A stretch of 64,000 nt of DNA, taken from positions 51,020-115,019 of the forward strand of contig CBFIEF010000006.1 in assembly GCA_965661545.1 (NCBI GenBank). Reading direction: 5' to 3'. The notes beneath the pieces are model-generated. The model saw nothing but the letters and a program-made list of their open reading frames with translations, ran no database searches and had not been told where the DNA came from. Of the stretch, positions 24,703-32,626 are shown in pieces. This DNA is from UBA7985 sp965661545. GTDB lineage: Bacteria > Pseudomonadota > Alphaproteobacteria > UBA7985. Position 1 is the stretch's first letter, and each line of letters starts with the position of its first letter. A program made the position numbers and the translations under genes.

Positions 24703-26937
24703 TCACTGAGGTTTGATGCCGCCTGGGGACCACCGCGATGCCTGCGTTTGAGGCGTTTGGCGTTTGTCAGGCAGGACAAAGCGATTGTCGCCTGCGGGGA
24801 AGCGCTGACACGGCCGCTTCTCTGCGCCAATCAGGCGCTTTGAGCGAAGTGAGATGGTTAGGTCGTATCGCCGAGGGTTCGACTTCCAAAGGGTCCGCAC
24901 ATCGGTCTCAGCACGAGTTAAGCGCGCTCGCAAAGCCTCGTCGCTCAAGCCGGCCGCACTTGAGTAGTCTATGATCAGGCGGGAGGGGCCCTGATCGAGC
25001 ACCTGCATCAAGCTGGCAAGCGTGCTGGGCCAAGACGGGTGAAAGCGGGAACCGGTTTTACCATCGAAAAAGGTGCAGTCCCCGATGTTCAACATAACTT
25101 CACGGGACAGGCGGGCACCAAAGTTGGCTTTGGCGATCTTTCCCCGCGTTACACGCACAACACGCGGGTTCTCGCTGGTCATTTTATAACCAGCCGGCAA
25201 GGTGCGTTCGTCCAACTTGAGCACGAGATTTCTACCGGCGCCGTTTGGAACCAGCTCGCACGGCAGGTGGAAGCGTCCGTGTTCATCAGTCTTGATAAGC
25301 AGTCCACTATGCTCGCCTAGCCGAGCGGCGGCGATGCCTGGTTCTCCGGGGTCGGGGAGACCATTCGAGTTATCGTCTTTGAAAACCCGTCCAATCACCG
25401 TTGTGCAGCCCAACTGCTGATCCTGCCGCAGCTCAAAAGGCAGGGCAGCGAGGTTGGAAAATACCTGAGTGGTACCATAATTTGCGACGGCAAAGGCCAA
25501 GTTGCGGTGCGTGCCAACATCAAGCCCAATGGTCGCTAAAGTGCTGAAATCCACTTCCCTGGTTTCGCCCGGTTCCAGCAGAAGATTTGGCCAATGAATC
25601 ACAGCGCTAAGATCGTCGGCGCTCATGCCCGGATGCCGCACGGGGGTTGCATCGGTATCACTGGGGGCCCCCAGTTGTCCGCCCGTCCTGAGGTTCAGCC
25701 TGCTTGGATCAACCGCGAGGCCAACTGGGAGAATATCCAGCAAAGTCGCCGAAACGGCTGTATTCGACCTGTTTTCAACGGACAGGGTCCAACGGACGAC
25801 ATCGCCCGTGGAAAACCGTGTTTGGTTCGCCGACTTTGTTACCCACAGCTGGATAATCGCGCCGGCCTCGGGGTCCAGATAGTCTGGGCGACCATCACCA
25901 TCACGGTCATCGTCGCATGGTGTGCCGGACTGATCCCAATCCTCGTCACGGGTCGGAATGCCATCACCATCGTCATCGGGATCGAGGTAGTCGGGAACCC
26001 CGTCGTTATCGCTGTCATCCGGGCCTTGTCCGTCGTTGTTTGAGTCCCATTCCTTGTGGTTGGGCACGCTGTCATTGTCGGTATCTTCTTCACCCGACAA
26101 GCGCAGGGCAAATGTCAGCGCGAGATAGGTGCGCGGTTCGAGCAAGCGGGCGGTGACAGAGCCGCTGGCGCTGGTGGAAAGGCTGCCTGCTTGACCGTCC
26201 AGATCCACCCAACGATCGCCGTCCCAGCCGGCTAGCGTCAGGTTATCCAATGTTGCCCCGGGGGTGCTTTGGAGCAAGAGATCGATGCGGCTAGAGGCTT
26301 CATATATGGGTGAAATATCAATGAGACTGTCCGCCCAAACCCGCCAGTACTCGCGGTCTGACACAGCCACGAGCAAGTTTTCCTGCTGCGGGCCGAAGTC
26401 TAACTGTCCGTTGCGCCAAAAATAGTGTGCATCCACATCACTCGCAGTTTGATCCGCCGCTAACCCCACCAATCCACGATAGGTTTCGCCGCCTTGGATA
26501 TCGCCCGTCGGGAAGACAAAATCTCCACCACCAACGCGCCGCACAGGGCCGTCGATGACACTATCAACGTCACCGCCATCGAGGATGGCACTGGGGTTAA
26601 TGGATTGCGCGGTTGAGAGAAAGATGGTGTGAAAGTCTGGACGCTCGATCGGCGTTTCTGCGGCGCGCAGCCACCCGCCGTGCAGAGTGCCGCCCGTCTC
26701 ATCAATGACTCCCTGCACAAAATGCAGATCGCCAGAAATGAGTAAGGTTCCCTGATTAATGGTGCGCTGAGTGCTGTCATCCTGAATGAAATCGCCATTA
26801 ATCATGACGATCTCATCAGTTGAGATAAACAAACTGCCCGTATTAATGACCTGAGCCTGCGATTGCTGAACGGTCATCGTCAGGCTCGTCAACATTGCCG
26901 CTGCCAGTCGAAAGGGCAAAGCAAACCAATTTTTCAT
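24703..26937 (-). CDS. Exported multidomain protein: TSP3 repeats, DUF11 and SdrD_B-like domains
   Basis: A 744-residue protein with a signal peptide (cleaved near residue 29). Residues 30-280 are strand-rich and unassigned. Residues 284-357 hold thrombospondin type-3-like Ca-binding repeats (DTDNDSVPN, DSDNDGVPDYLDPDDDGDGIP, DRDGDGRPDYLDP). Residues about 358-505 look like a DUF11 repeat, and about 514-605 like an SdrD_B domain (GRVFKDDNSNGLPDPGEPGI, TDEHGRFHLPC, LPAGYKMTSENPRVVRVTRGK, NFGA). The end (610-710) resembles the OmpA-like tails of such proteins. The likely site is the cell surface. It is the last gene of the exported-protein cluster, 26 bp after the preceding gene. Confidence 0.7.
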   Translation of the reverse strand: MKNWFALPFRLAAAMLTSLTMTVQQSQAQVINTGSLFISTDEIVMINGDFIQDDSTQRTINQGTLLISGDLHFVQGVIDETGGTLHGGWLRAAETPIERPDFHTIFLSTAQSINPSAILDGGDVDSVIDGPVRRVGGGDFVFPTGDIQGGETYRGLVGLAADQTASDVDAHYFWRNGQLDFGPQQENLLVAVSDREYWRVWADSLIDISPIYEASSRIDLLLQSTPGATLDNLTLAGWDGDRWVDLDGQAGSLSTSASGSVTARLLEPRTYLALTFALRLSGEEDTDNDSVPNHKEWDSNNDGQGPDDSDNDGVPDYLDPDDDGDGIPTRDEDWDQSGTPCDDDRDGDGRPDYLDPEAGAIIQLWVTKSANQTRFSTGDVVRWTLSVENRSNTAVSATLLDILPVGLAVDPSRLNLRTGGQLGAPSDTDATPVRHPGMSADDLSAVIHWPNLLLEPGETREVDFSTLATIGLDVGTHRNLAFAVANYGTTQVFSNLAALPFELRQDQQLGCTTVIGRVFKDDNSNGLPDPGEPGIAAARLGEHSGLLIKTDEHGRFHLPCELVPNGAGRNLVLKLDERTLPAGYKMTSENPRVVRVTRGKIAKANFGARLSREVMLNIGDCTFFDGKTGSRFHPSWPSTLASLMQVLDQGPSRLIIDYSSAAGLSDEALRARLTRAETDVRTLWKSNPRRYDLTISLRSKRLIGAEKRPCQRFPAGDNRFVLPDKRQTPQTQASRWSPGGIKPQ

Positions 26938-26963
26938 TGCTGTGTTCTGCCCTGATCAAGTGG

Positions 26964-28025
26964 CTAGCTTGGCGTGCAGCTGTGATTGGCTGCTACTGAA
27001 ATCCGACCTTTGAGCGACAACGCAGTCTCGGTGAAGCCATAGGCCCCAACGGGCACAATCGCGTAGCCGTGAGCGTCAAAGGAAACTGGGCCACGCGGCG
27101 ATTGCCAAGACAGCGCAACAACATTGTCGAATAGCGTCTCCCGCGTTCCCTTCATGGCCTTAACCAGTAAGTTACCGGCTTCGAAGCCCATGAGGCCTGC
27201 AAAGCTGGGGTCTTCTCCGATCCACGCGTTGAACGCGGTCTTGAACTTGGTCGCATCAACGGTGTCGGGGTTCCAAGCGGATAGAAGCGTCACCGAAGAA
27301 AGGGCACTTCGTGTGGTGTTGGACAATCGATCGTAGTCGATTTCTGACGTGGTAACGGCCTTTAAGTCGTCTGCGATTACGCCTTCAGCATAGGCGTTGA
27401 GGTAGCCATAGAGGGCTTCGCCTTCGAGATCGAAGTAAGCCCCATCCGCCTTAGTGACCCGCAGAATTGCGATTTCGTTGTTAAAATCGTCTTGGTTGGG
27501 CGTGGCAAAAGCGGCACCACCGAGTCCGCCAGTATAGGCGCGCTGAAAATCATCGAGGTTCTGCTTCCCCTCTTCGCCTTGCTTCACAAACGCAAAGGTA
27601 CGCTGCGCATTCAAGCTGTTCATATAAAGCGCGGCGAGCCTTCCTAAGGCGACATCACCGGCAAGGTGGACGGTACGTTTGTCACATGAACCAGTCAGAT
27701 CAGGACTGAGGTTGATGAGCAGCGGTCCGTCATCCGTACCGTTTAGCGCACCACCAGCCTCGGCAACGTTGGTGATGACAACATCAGCGCCCGTGTCAGC
27801 GACAACCGTTGCCAAGGGTTGAGAGCCTGAATAGGCCACGGCATCCAAAACTTGAATGTCATCTTGGCCCCTGAGCGAAAGCGCTAAACCAGCTTGCACA
27901 TGCTCGGACCAGCTCAGGTCCATCGTGCGCGATGGGTCAAAGATAACGGATACGGAAAGAGCATTTCCACTGCCTGGCAGTGCCAAAGCGCCCAAGGCCA
28001 AAACGGCCAGCGACAGCATTTTCAT
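26964..28025 (-). CDS. Periplasmic binding protein-like (ABC amino-acid-type) protein
   Basis: A 353-residue exported protein, signal peptide about 1-23 (LSLAVLALGALALPGSGNA). The two-lobed layout and the segments GDVALGRLAALYMNSLNAQRTFAFVKQGEEGKQNLDDFQRAY and PSFAGLMGFEAGNLLVKAM resemble the LivJ-type Peripla_BP_6 fold. No permease or ATPase genes are near, so a transport role is doubtful; it may be a sensor or an envelope accessory protein. The ATG at 28025 overlaps the stop of the S74 gene upstream (TGATG), so the two are translationally coupled. Two Cys (one C-terminal) may form a disulfide. Confidence 0.6.
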   Translation of the reverse strand: MKMLSLAVLALGALALPGSGNALSVSVIFDPSRTMDLSWSEHVQAGLALSLRGQDDIQVLDAVAYSGSQPLATVVADTGADVVITNVAEAGGALNGTDDGPLLINLSPDLTGSCDKRTVHLAGDVALGRLAALYMNSLNAQRTFAFVKQGEEGKQNLDDFQRAYTGGLGGAAFATPNQDDFNNEIAILRVTKADGAYFDLEGEALYGYLNAYAEGVIADDLKAVTTSEIDYDRLSNTTRSALSSVTLLSAWNPDTVDATKFKTAFNAWIGEDPSFAGLMGFEAGNLLVKAMKGTRETLFDNVVALSWQSPRGPVSFDAHGYAIVPVGAYGFTETALSLKGRISVAANHSCTPS

Positions 28026-28969
28026 CAAAAATATTCCTCAGTTTGTAAACTTTGATTGGAGTGGTTCAAGAAAGCGCTCGCAGGAAATCTACGGGCGCTA
28101 AGGGCTTTTCCCTGCGAAATCTCGGGTGCGACCAGCGCCTCGAGCTCTTCGAGCCGTGTACGGAGTTCATCGATTTCTCGGGTTTTTTCATCGAGTGCCT
28201 TCACTGCGGAAATCAGGGTGAAGACCAACCGCTGACTGTCCACGCCGAGATAGGTCGTTGGCGCCGTCGGTTGAGTGCTGGCAGGCAGGTTGAAGGATTG
28301 GACAAGGTTGGGATCAATGCTGGCCGCCTCTTGAGCGATCAGGCCGTAATACAGGCGCTCGCTCGGCCCACCGGGTGCATCATCCGTGTATCGAAACTGC
28401 TTTGGCTCCATCGCACGGACTTGTTCGAGACCGTTGTCGTAGCTCTGAATATCGCGCTTAAACCGTCGATCTGATGTGGCAAAGGTTGCATGTGTGATCA
28501 CTTGGTTTGAGGCAAAGAGAGAACCAGTCGCCCGAACGTCGCCTTGGACATCTAACGCGTACGCCGGGACTTCCACGCCAATACCTACGCGATTGTTTGT
28601 GTAAATAGCGCTGTCGATGGTGAGCGCGCTGCCCTCGACTGACCCGCGCCAATCGTCATCGGCGGGCATCTGAGAGGCGGTGTCGTCGGTCTGTTCAAAG
28701 GCGATGTCATCGGGTTCGATTGCGTGAAAATATCCCTGGTCGTCGGTTACGACGACGCGCAGTTGGGCCTCAGCTTGGGGGGGGTCGAGGTTCTCGATGC
28801 GAAGATCGCGACCGGCTTGTTCGCTTTCCCCAACAATGTGCAGTTTTGCTGCGGGCGTTTCCGTCCCGATACCAACATCTGCGGCACCCCAAGGCGGTGT
28901 GAATAGAATGCCTGCAAGCGCGAAAATCGCGAAAGGGTATCGTTTAACGGATGGGGAACGAGATTTCAT
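28025..28969 (-). CDS. Exported Peptidase_S74 (intramolecular chaperone) protein, short paralogue
   Basis: A 314-residue exported protein. After the signal segment it starts VGIGTETPAAKLHIVGE, the collagen/tail-fibre style 'GIGT..P..KLHV' motif, repeated at VGIGVEVPAYALDVQGDVRATGS. The C-terminal domain is the endosialidase intramolecular chaperone: SDRRFKRDIQSYDNGLEQVRAM (Ser-Asp of the self-cleavage motif), then YYGLIAQEAASIDPNLV and a coiled coil. In phage fibres this domain trimerises the protein and then cleaves itself off. It parallels the larger neighbour upstream at both ends. The ATG at 28969 is preferred over one 10 codons earlier. Confidence 0.75.
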   Translation of the reverse strand: MKSRSPSVKRYPFAIFALAGILFTPPWGAADVGIGTETPAAKLHIVGESEQAGRDLRIENLDPPQAEAQLRVVVTDDQGYFHAIEPDDIAFEQTDDTASQMPADDDWRGSVEGSALTIDSAIYTNNRVGIGVEVPAYALDVQGDVRATGSLFASNQVITHATFATSDRRFKRDIQSYDNGLEQVRAMEPKQFRYTDDAPGGPSERLYYGLIAQEAASIDPNLVQSFNLPASTQPTAPTTYLGVDSQRLVFTLISAVKALDEKTREIDELRTRLEELEALVAPEISQGKALSARRFPASAFLNHSNQSLQTEEYF

Positions 28970-29011
28970 TGTAGAACAATTCAATTTGTAAAATGGCAAT
29001 GGGAGAAGAGG

Positions 29012-29041
29012 ACCGGGCAGGCGTGGGGGTACCTGCCCGGT
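29012..29041. terminator. Strong hairpin between the two S74 genes
   Basis: ACCGGGCAGG (29012-29021) and CCTGCCCGGT (29032-29041) form a perfect 10-bp stem with a 10-base loop. A second stem CTGGCTCC / GGAGCCAG lies at 29058-29089. Neither has a T-run on the minus strand, so they may attenuate or stabilise the message and reduce downstream expression rather than fully stop it. Confidence 0.55.
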
Positions 29042-29103
29042 TTGTACTGATCAGCATCTGGCTCCTTCGGGGGACTAGGGAGGAGCCAGTAAAGTTTGGG
29101 GGT

Positions 29104-31959
29104 CTACTGATCAGAGACGCCGAGACGCGCTTCCATGAGGCGCATCCGATCTTCGAGAGCGGCGATGCGAATTTCAGACTCCATCACCATTGCCGCCATC
29201 CGCGCATTGTCAGCATCAATCTGCTGCAAAGCATTCGCGAGAACGTAGATCATGGATTGAACATTCACCGTCAGGTATTCAGTGCCATCTTCTGGAGAGA
29301 AAAATGAGCCCACGAGTTCAGGGTCAATCGCCTGCAGCTCCTGTGCAATTACACCGTAGTGCACCCGATCCGTATTCGTTGGCAGGCCCATACCGTTGTA
29401 ACGGTAAGAGACAAGGCGCAACTGGCGCAGGATCTCGAGACCACGGTTAAAGCCTTCCACTCCTGTCTTCAGACGGCGGTCTGAGGTTTGGAAGAAGTTG
29501 GACGCGAGGAACTGGTCACCCGAGTAGATGTTACCCGTCGCACGAATATCGCCAGTGACGTCCAAGGCGTAACCCGGCGTATCGGTTCCGACGCCTACAC
29601 GACCCAGAGTCTGTCCGTTATCAGTTGCTTCACGGACCACCAAGGCGTTCTGGGTTGCCGCTGTATCAATAACCAGAGGGTAAGCAGGTGTGTTGGTGTT
29701 AATGCCAACGTTACCATTGGTGTAAATGTCGTCACTGACCCGTGTTGCGAGGCTGTTGGTCGTGCCGGCAGCAGCCCAGTCGTTGTCTGTCGTGTCACTG
29801 TTCACAGCCGACAAGTCTACTGTCACGCTGCCCGCTTCATCGGTAATGGTTAGGACGTCGTCCGACCCCCGGAATGTCGCTGAGATGTTGGCAATGGTTG
29901 TATCAACGAGAGTGTCCGACAGTGCAGAAAGATCCACGGTTACATCACCAGTTTCATCGGTGATGGTCAGCACATTGGTTGATCCGTCCAGCGCCGCTGC
30001 CGTGTTGGATACTGTCGTATCGCTCAGGGTTACGGCTAGGTCGGAAAGATCGACGGTTACATCACCAGTTTCATCTGTAATGGTCAGCACATTCTGCGCA
30101 TCAAGCGTTGCGCCAGTGTTGGAAATCGTTGTGTCAGCTTGGGCACTTACTTCTCGCACGTTACCGGCAGCATCCACGGTCAGGTAGAGATCGTTCACCG
30201 CATCGCCAACAACGAGTGCGTCACCCGTGCCGTATCTTGGCATGGTTACTTGACCGTTTGTGTCAAAGATAAACCTTTCCGTCGCTATGTTGTTGTCGTC
30301 TTCCGTTGCAATAATAAATCGATCAGAACCGGCAAGTGAATCATCGCCCAAAACGAGGGTTAGTTCAGAATCGTTGAAGCCGTTGTCAGTTCGACGCATC
30401 AGAATAGCGTCTGAATTCTGCATCAATGTGCCGAAGCGCAAAGCGGAATTTTGTCCAACGGCAACTATGCCGTCCTCAAAGTTGAGGGTATTGCCTGCCA
30501 TGGTCAGTTCACGGCTCAATGTCAGCGTGTCGTCAACATCGTAGTTGGTGTCAACTGAGGCTCCATCGAGACCCGAAAGGTCCACTGTGATGTCGCCGGT
30601 TTCATCGGTAATGGTCAGAATATTGGTTCCGCCATCGAAGGTTGCCGCTGTGTTTGAAACCGTGGAATCGCTCAAGGTGACAGCCAAGGCTGATAGATCG
30701 ACACTGACATCGCCCTGTTGATCAGTAATCGTCAGCACGTTCTGCGCGTCGAGGGTCGCTGCAGTGTTCTTGACGGTTGTGTCAACGGGAGCCGAGACTT
30801 CTCCAACAACGCCATCACTGTCTACAGTCAGGTAACGATCCAGCGCGGCATTACCTCGCAGGTAGCCGCGATTTTCACCGTAGGGGTAGAGTGTCAGGGT
30901 ACCGGCGGTGTCCAGAGTCAGGCGTTTGGTGCCTAAAGTGAACATGGTGATGGTTGTATCATCAGTGTTGAAATGGCCATCCATGCCCAATGCGATACCG
31001 GTTGATACTGCCCCTGTTTCAGAGACGGCTTCAACCAGCTGCGTGTAGACTGCCGGTGCTTCGATATAGCCATTGCCGTCTTGGTTGCCCAAGCGTTGGA
31101 TGGAGGATTGTTCATCGGACGTTCGATTATAATCGCCAACGACAAGTGGGCCATTTCTGAAATTCAGTGTTTGGCCATTCCCGTCATAAACTCGCACAGC
31201 ATCGCCAGCAGTCTGGACCAGATCGGAATTTGCCAAATTCACGGCAGAAAAGGTGTCTTGAAGCTCAGTCAGGTCCACGGCGAATTGGTTCAATTCACTG
31301 TCGACGATGGAGAGATTATTGGTGTCTGGAGCGTAATCAAAGCTAACGATTGTTGTGTCGCTATCCGTGTCCGATAGTCCGGAGAGGTCAACGGTGACAT
31401 CGCCAGTTTCATCGCTGATCGTTAGGATATTGGTTCCGCCGTCGAAGGTGGCTGCGGTGTTAGAGATGGTGGTATCGACGGAGGAAATATCGACTGGAAA
31501 CGAATTGCCCTCAGAGTCTGTGATCGTAACAGTGCCATTGAGGTAGCTTACCGAAGCAATCGTTGTGTTGGTGTCAGTGTCATTGAGCGCGTCCGATAAC
31601 GAAGACAAATCGACCGTCAGGACCTCATTGGCTTCCGTAATCGAGAGGATGTTTGTCACTGGATCAAAATCGAAGTCAGTATTCTTGAAATTTAGATCAG
31701 ATTCCAAGGTGAAGAGCGGAACGGTCTTAACGCGTTGACCGTCGCTTCCGTCGACCAGAAGAACATTCCCGAGAATGTCACTTCCAGTAAAGGGATCGAG
31801 GTTCTCTAGAATGATGTCATCCGCGCTTCCGGTGTCACCGGAAACGTGCAGCACGGCTTGAGGTTCTAAGACACCGATCCCCACGTTTTCCGCACGCGCG
31901 GACTGCGCCCAACTTAAGGCTAGCGCAGACGCGCCGGCCAATAACAATTTCGTTTTCAT
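29104..31959 (-). CDS. Large repetitive exported protein with C-terminal Peptidase_S74 domain
   Basis: A 951-residue, Asp/Thr-rich, almost Cys-free protein; signal peptide 1-23 (AQSARA cleavage). The N-terminus VGIGVLEPQAVLHVSGD parallels the short paralogue. Repeats with the core L-(T/S)-I-(T/S)-D-E-T-G-D-V-T-V-D-L-S occur at about residues 100-235 (four units), 394-465 (two) and 607-720 (three). The spacer blocks (240-390 and 480-600) are beta-rich. The end carries VGVGTDTPGYALDVTGDIRATGN, then the S74 domain from SDRRLKTGVEGF (about 826) through YGVIAQELQAIDPELV, and a final coiled coil. The ATG at 31959 has GGGAGC upstream. A trimeric fibre that self-processes is the expected form; its role is unknown. 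Confidence 0.75.
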   Translation of the reverse strand: MKTKLLLAGASALALSWAQSARAENVGIGVLEPQAVLHVSGDTGSADDIILENLDPFTGSDILGNVLLVDGSDGQRVKTVPLFTLESDLNFKNTDFDFDPVTNILSITEANEVLTVDLSSLSDALNDTDTNTTIASVSYLNGTVTITDSEGNSFPVDISSVDTTISNTAATFDGGTNILTISDETGDVTVDLSGLSDTDSDTTIVSFDYAPDTNNLSIVDSELNQFAVDLTELQDTFSAVNLANSDLVQTAGDAVRVYDGNGQTLNFRNGPLVVGDYNRTSDEQSSIQRLGNQDGNGYIEAPAVYTQLVEAVSETGAVSTGIALGMDGHFNTDDTTITMFTLGTKRLTLDTAGTLTLYPYGENRGYLRGNAALDRYLTVDSDGVVGEVSAPVDTTVKNTAATLDAQNVLTITDQQGDVSVDLSALAVTLSDSTVSNTAATFDGGTNILTITDETGDITVDLSGLDGASVDTNYDVDDTLTLSRELTMAGNTLNFEDGIVAVGQNSALRFGTLMQNSDAILMRRTDNGFNDSELTLVLGDDSLAGSDRFIIATEDDNNIATERFIFDTNGQVTMPRYGTGDALVVGDAVNDLYLTVDAAGNVREVSAQADTTISNTGATLDAQNVLTITDETGDVTVDLSDLAVTLSDTTVSNTAAALDGSTNVLTITDETGDVTVDLSALSDTLVDTTIANISATFRGSDDVLTITDEAGSVTVDLSAVNSDTTDNDWAAAGTTNSLATRVSDDIYTNGNVGINTNTPAYPLVIDTAATQNALVVREATDNGQTLGRVGVGTDTPGYALDVTGDIRATGNIYSGDQFLASNFFQTSDRRLKTGVEGFNRGLEILRQLRLVSYRYNGMGLPTNTDRVHYGVIAQELQAIDPELVGSFFSPEDGTEYLTVNVQSMIYVLANALQQIDADNARMAAMVMESEIRIAALEDRMRLMEARLGVSDQ
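29803..30141 (-). repeat. Third block of tandem 'ITDETGDVTVDLS' repeats
   Basis: Coding repeats of about 35-38 residues (roughly 110 bases) for residues 607-719 of the large S74 protein. Adjacent DNA units are highly similar, with the phrase 'cagtttcatc' followed by 'ggtgatggtcagcac' or close variants recurring on the plus strand. The block 607-677 also matches residues 394-465 as a higher-order duplication. Confidence 0.7.
30565..30780 (-). repeat. Second block of tandem repeats (same protein)
   Basis: Codes for residues 394-465 of the large S74 protein, two units with DQQGDVSVDLS and DETGDITVDLS cores. It shares the preceding phrase (VSAP or VSAQ, then DTT) and the linker LAVTLSD with the third block, so an approximately 90-residue module was copied within the gene. 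Confidence 0.65.
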
Positions 31960-32626
31960 TGTTTGCTCCCTAAAAGCTTTTGTCTGCGCCGGAGGCTTGA
32001 GCCAGTAGATCAAGCCCTCGAAGGCTTCGGAGCGGTGGGGTCATCCATCCAGGCAACGCTGGTGTGGAGCGAGAACACAAAACTCAGAAGGCCGGCAAAC
32101 AGAGCTTCAGCAAGTGAGAACCCACTTGATGCTATTGCGCGTAATATTTTTAAAAATTCAACTAATAGGAGAATTGCGCTCGGTGCCACCTTTGCCGGTG
32201 TAAGCTTCGAGGTGCTTGCTCTGGTTCTGCTCTGCTCTTTGATGCCGCGGCATTCAAACCAAGACCTGAAATTCGCTCAGTTTGGATGATCTAAGGGGCT
32301 GATAAGAATACAGAAAAACACTGAAGAAGGCTTGGCGTTCGATGTCCTTTAGCGCATCAGGATTCGCTGCTGTAACTCCAAATGCTGTCGCCTCCAGACA
32401 GCGCCGTGAGGGTGCTTCCTCGCCGGTTCTAGCCCCGCCGAACGGTAGACAAAGTATCAGGATTTTTAGTTACACTTTCACCAGTTCTATGGAGCCAAGT
32501 CCTGCTACCCAGTGAAAATAGTGCAAATATCATTTTCAAAGTGTGAAAATACTTAAAATTGAGTTTCATAATGCAAATGTGCAAAATAATAGTTTCATCT
32601 TGGCCTGACCATTGACGCCCATTCTT
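31960..32626. other. 667-bp intergenic region upstream of the S74 cluster
   Basis: No convincing coding region. The 3' half (about 32450-32600) is AT-rich and holds short direct repeats on the minus strand: TATTTTCAC twice and TTTGCA three times, which could be promoter or regulator sites for the cluster. No rho-independent terminator was identified for DUF1045, which ends here. Confidence 0.4.

Noticed and set aside
24703..31959. A prophage remnant explanation for the S74 proteins
   Set aside because: No integrase, capsid, terminase, tail or lysis genes lie nearby, and the S74 proteins have signal peptides, which phage fibre proteins lack.
31963..32289. A 108-codon plus-strand open frame upstream of the S74 cluster
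   Set aside because: No ribosome binding site or recognisable protein; it lies in the region expected to hold the promoter of the divergent operon.
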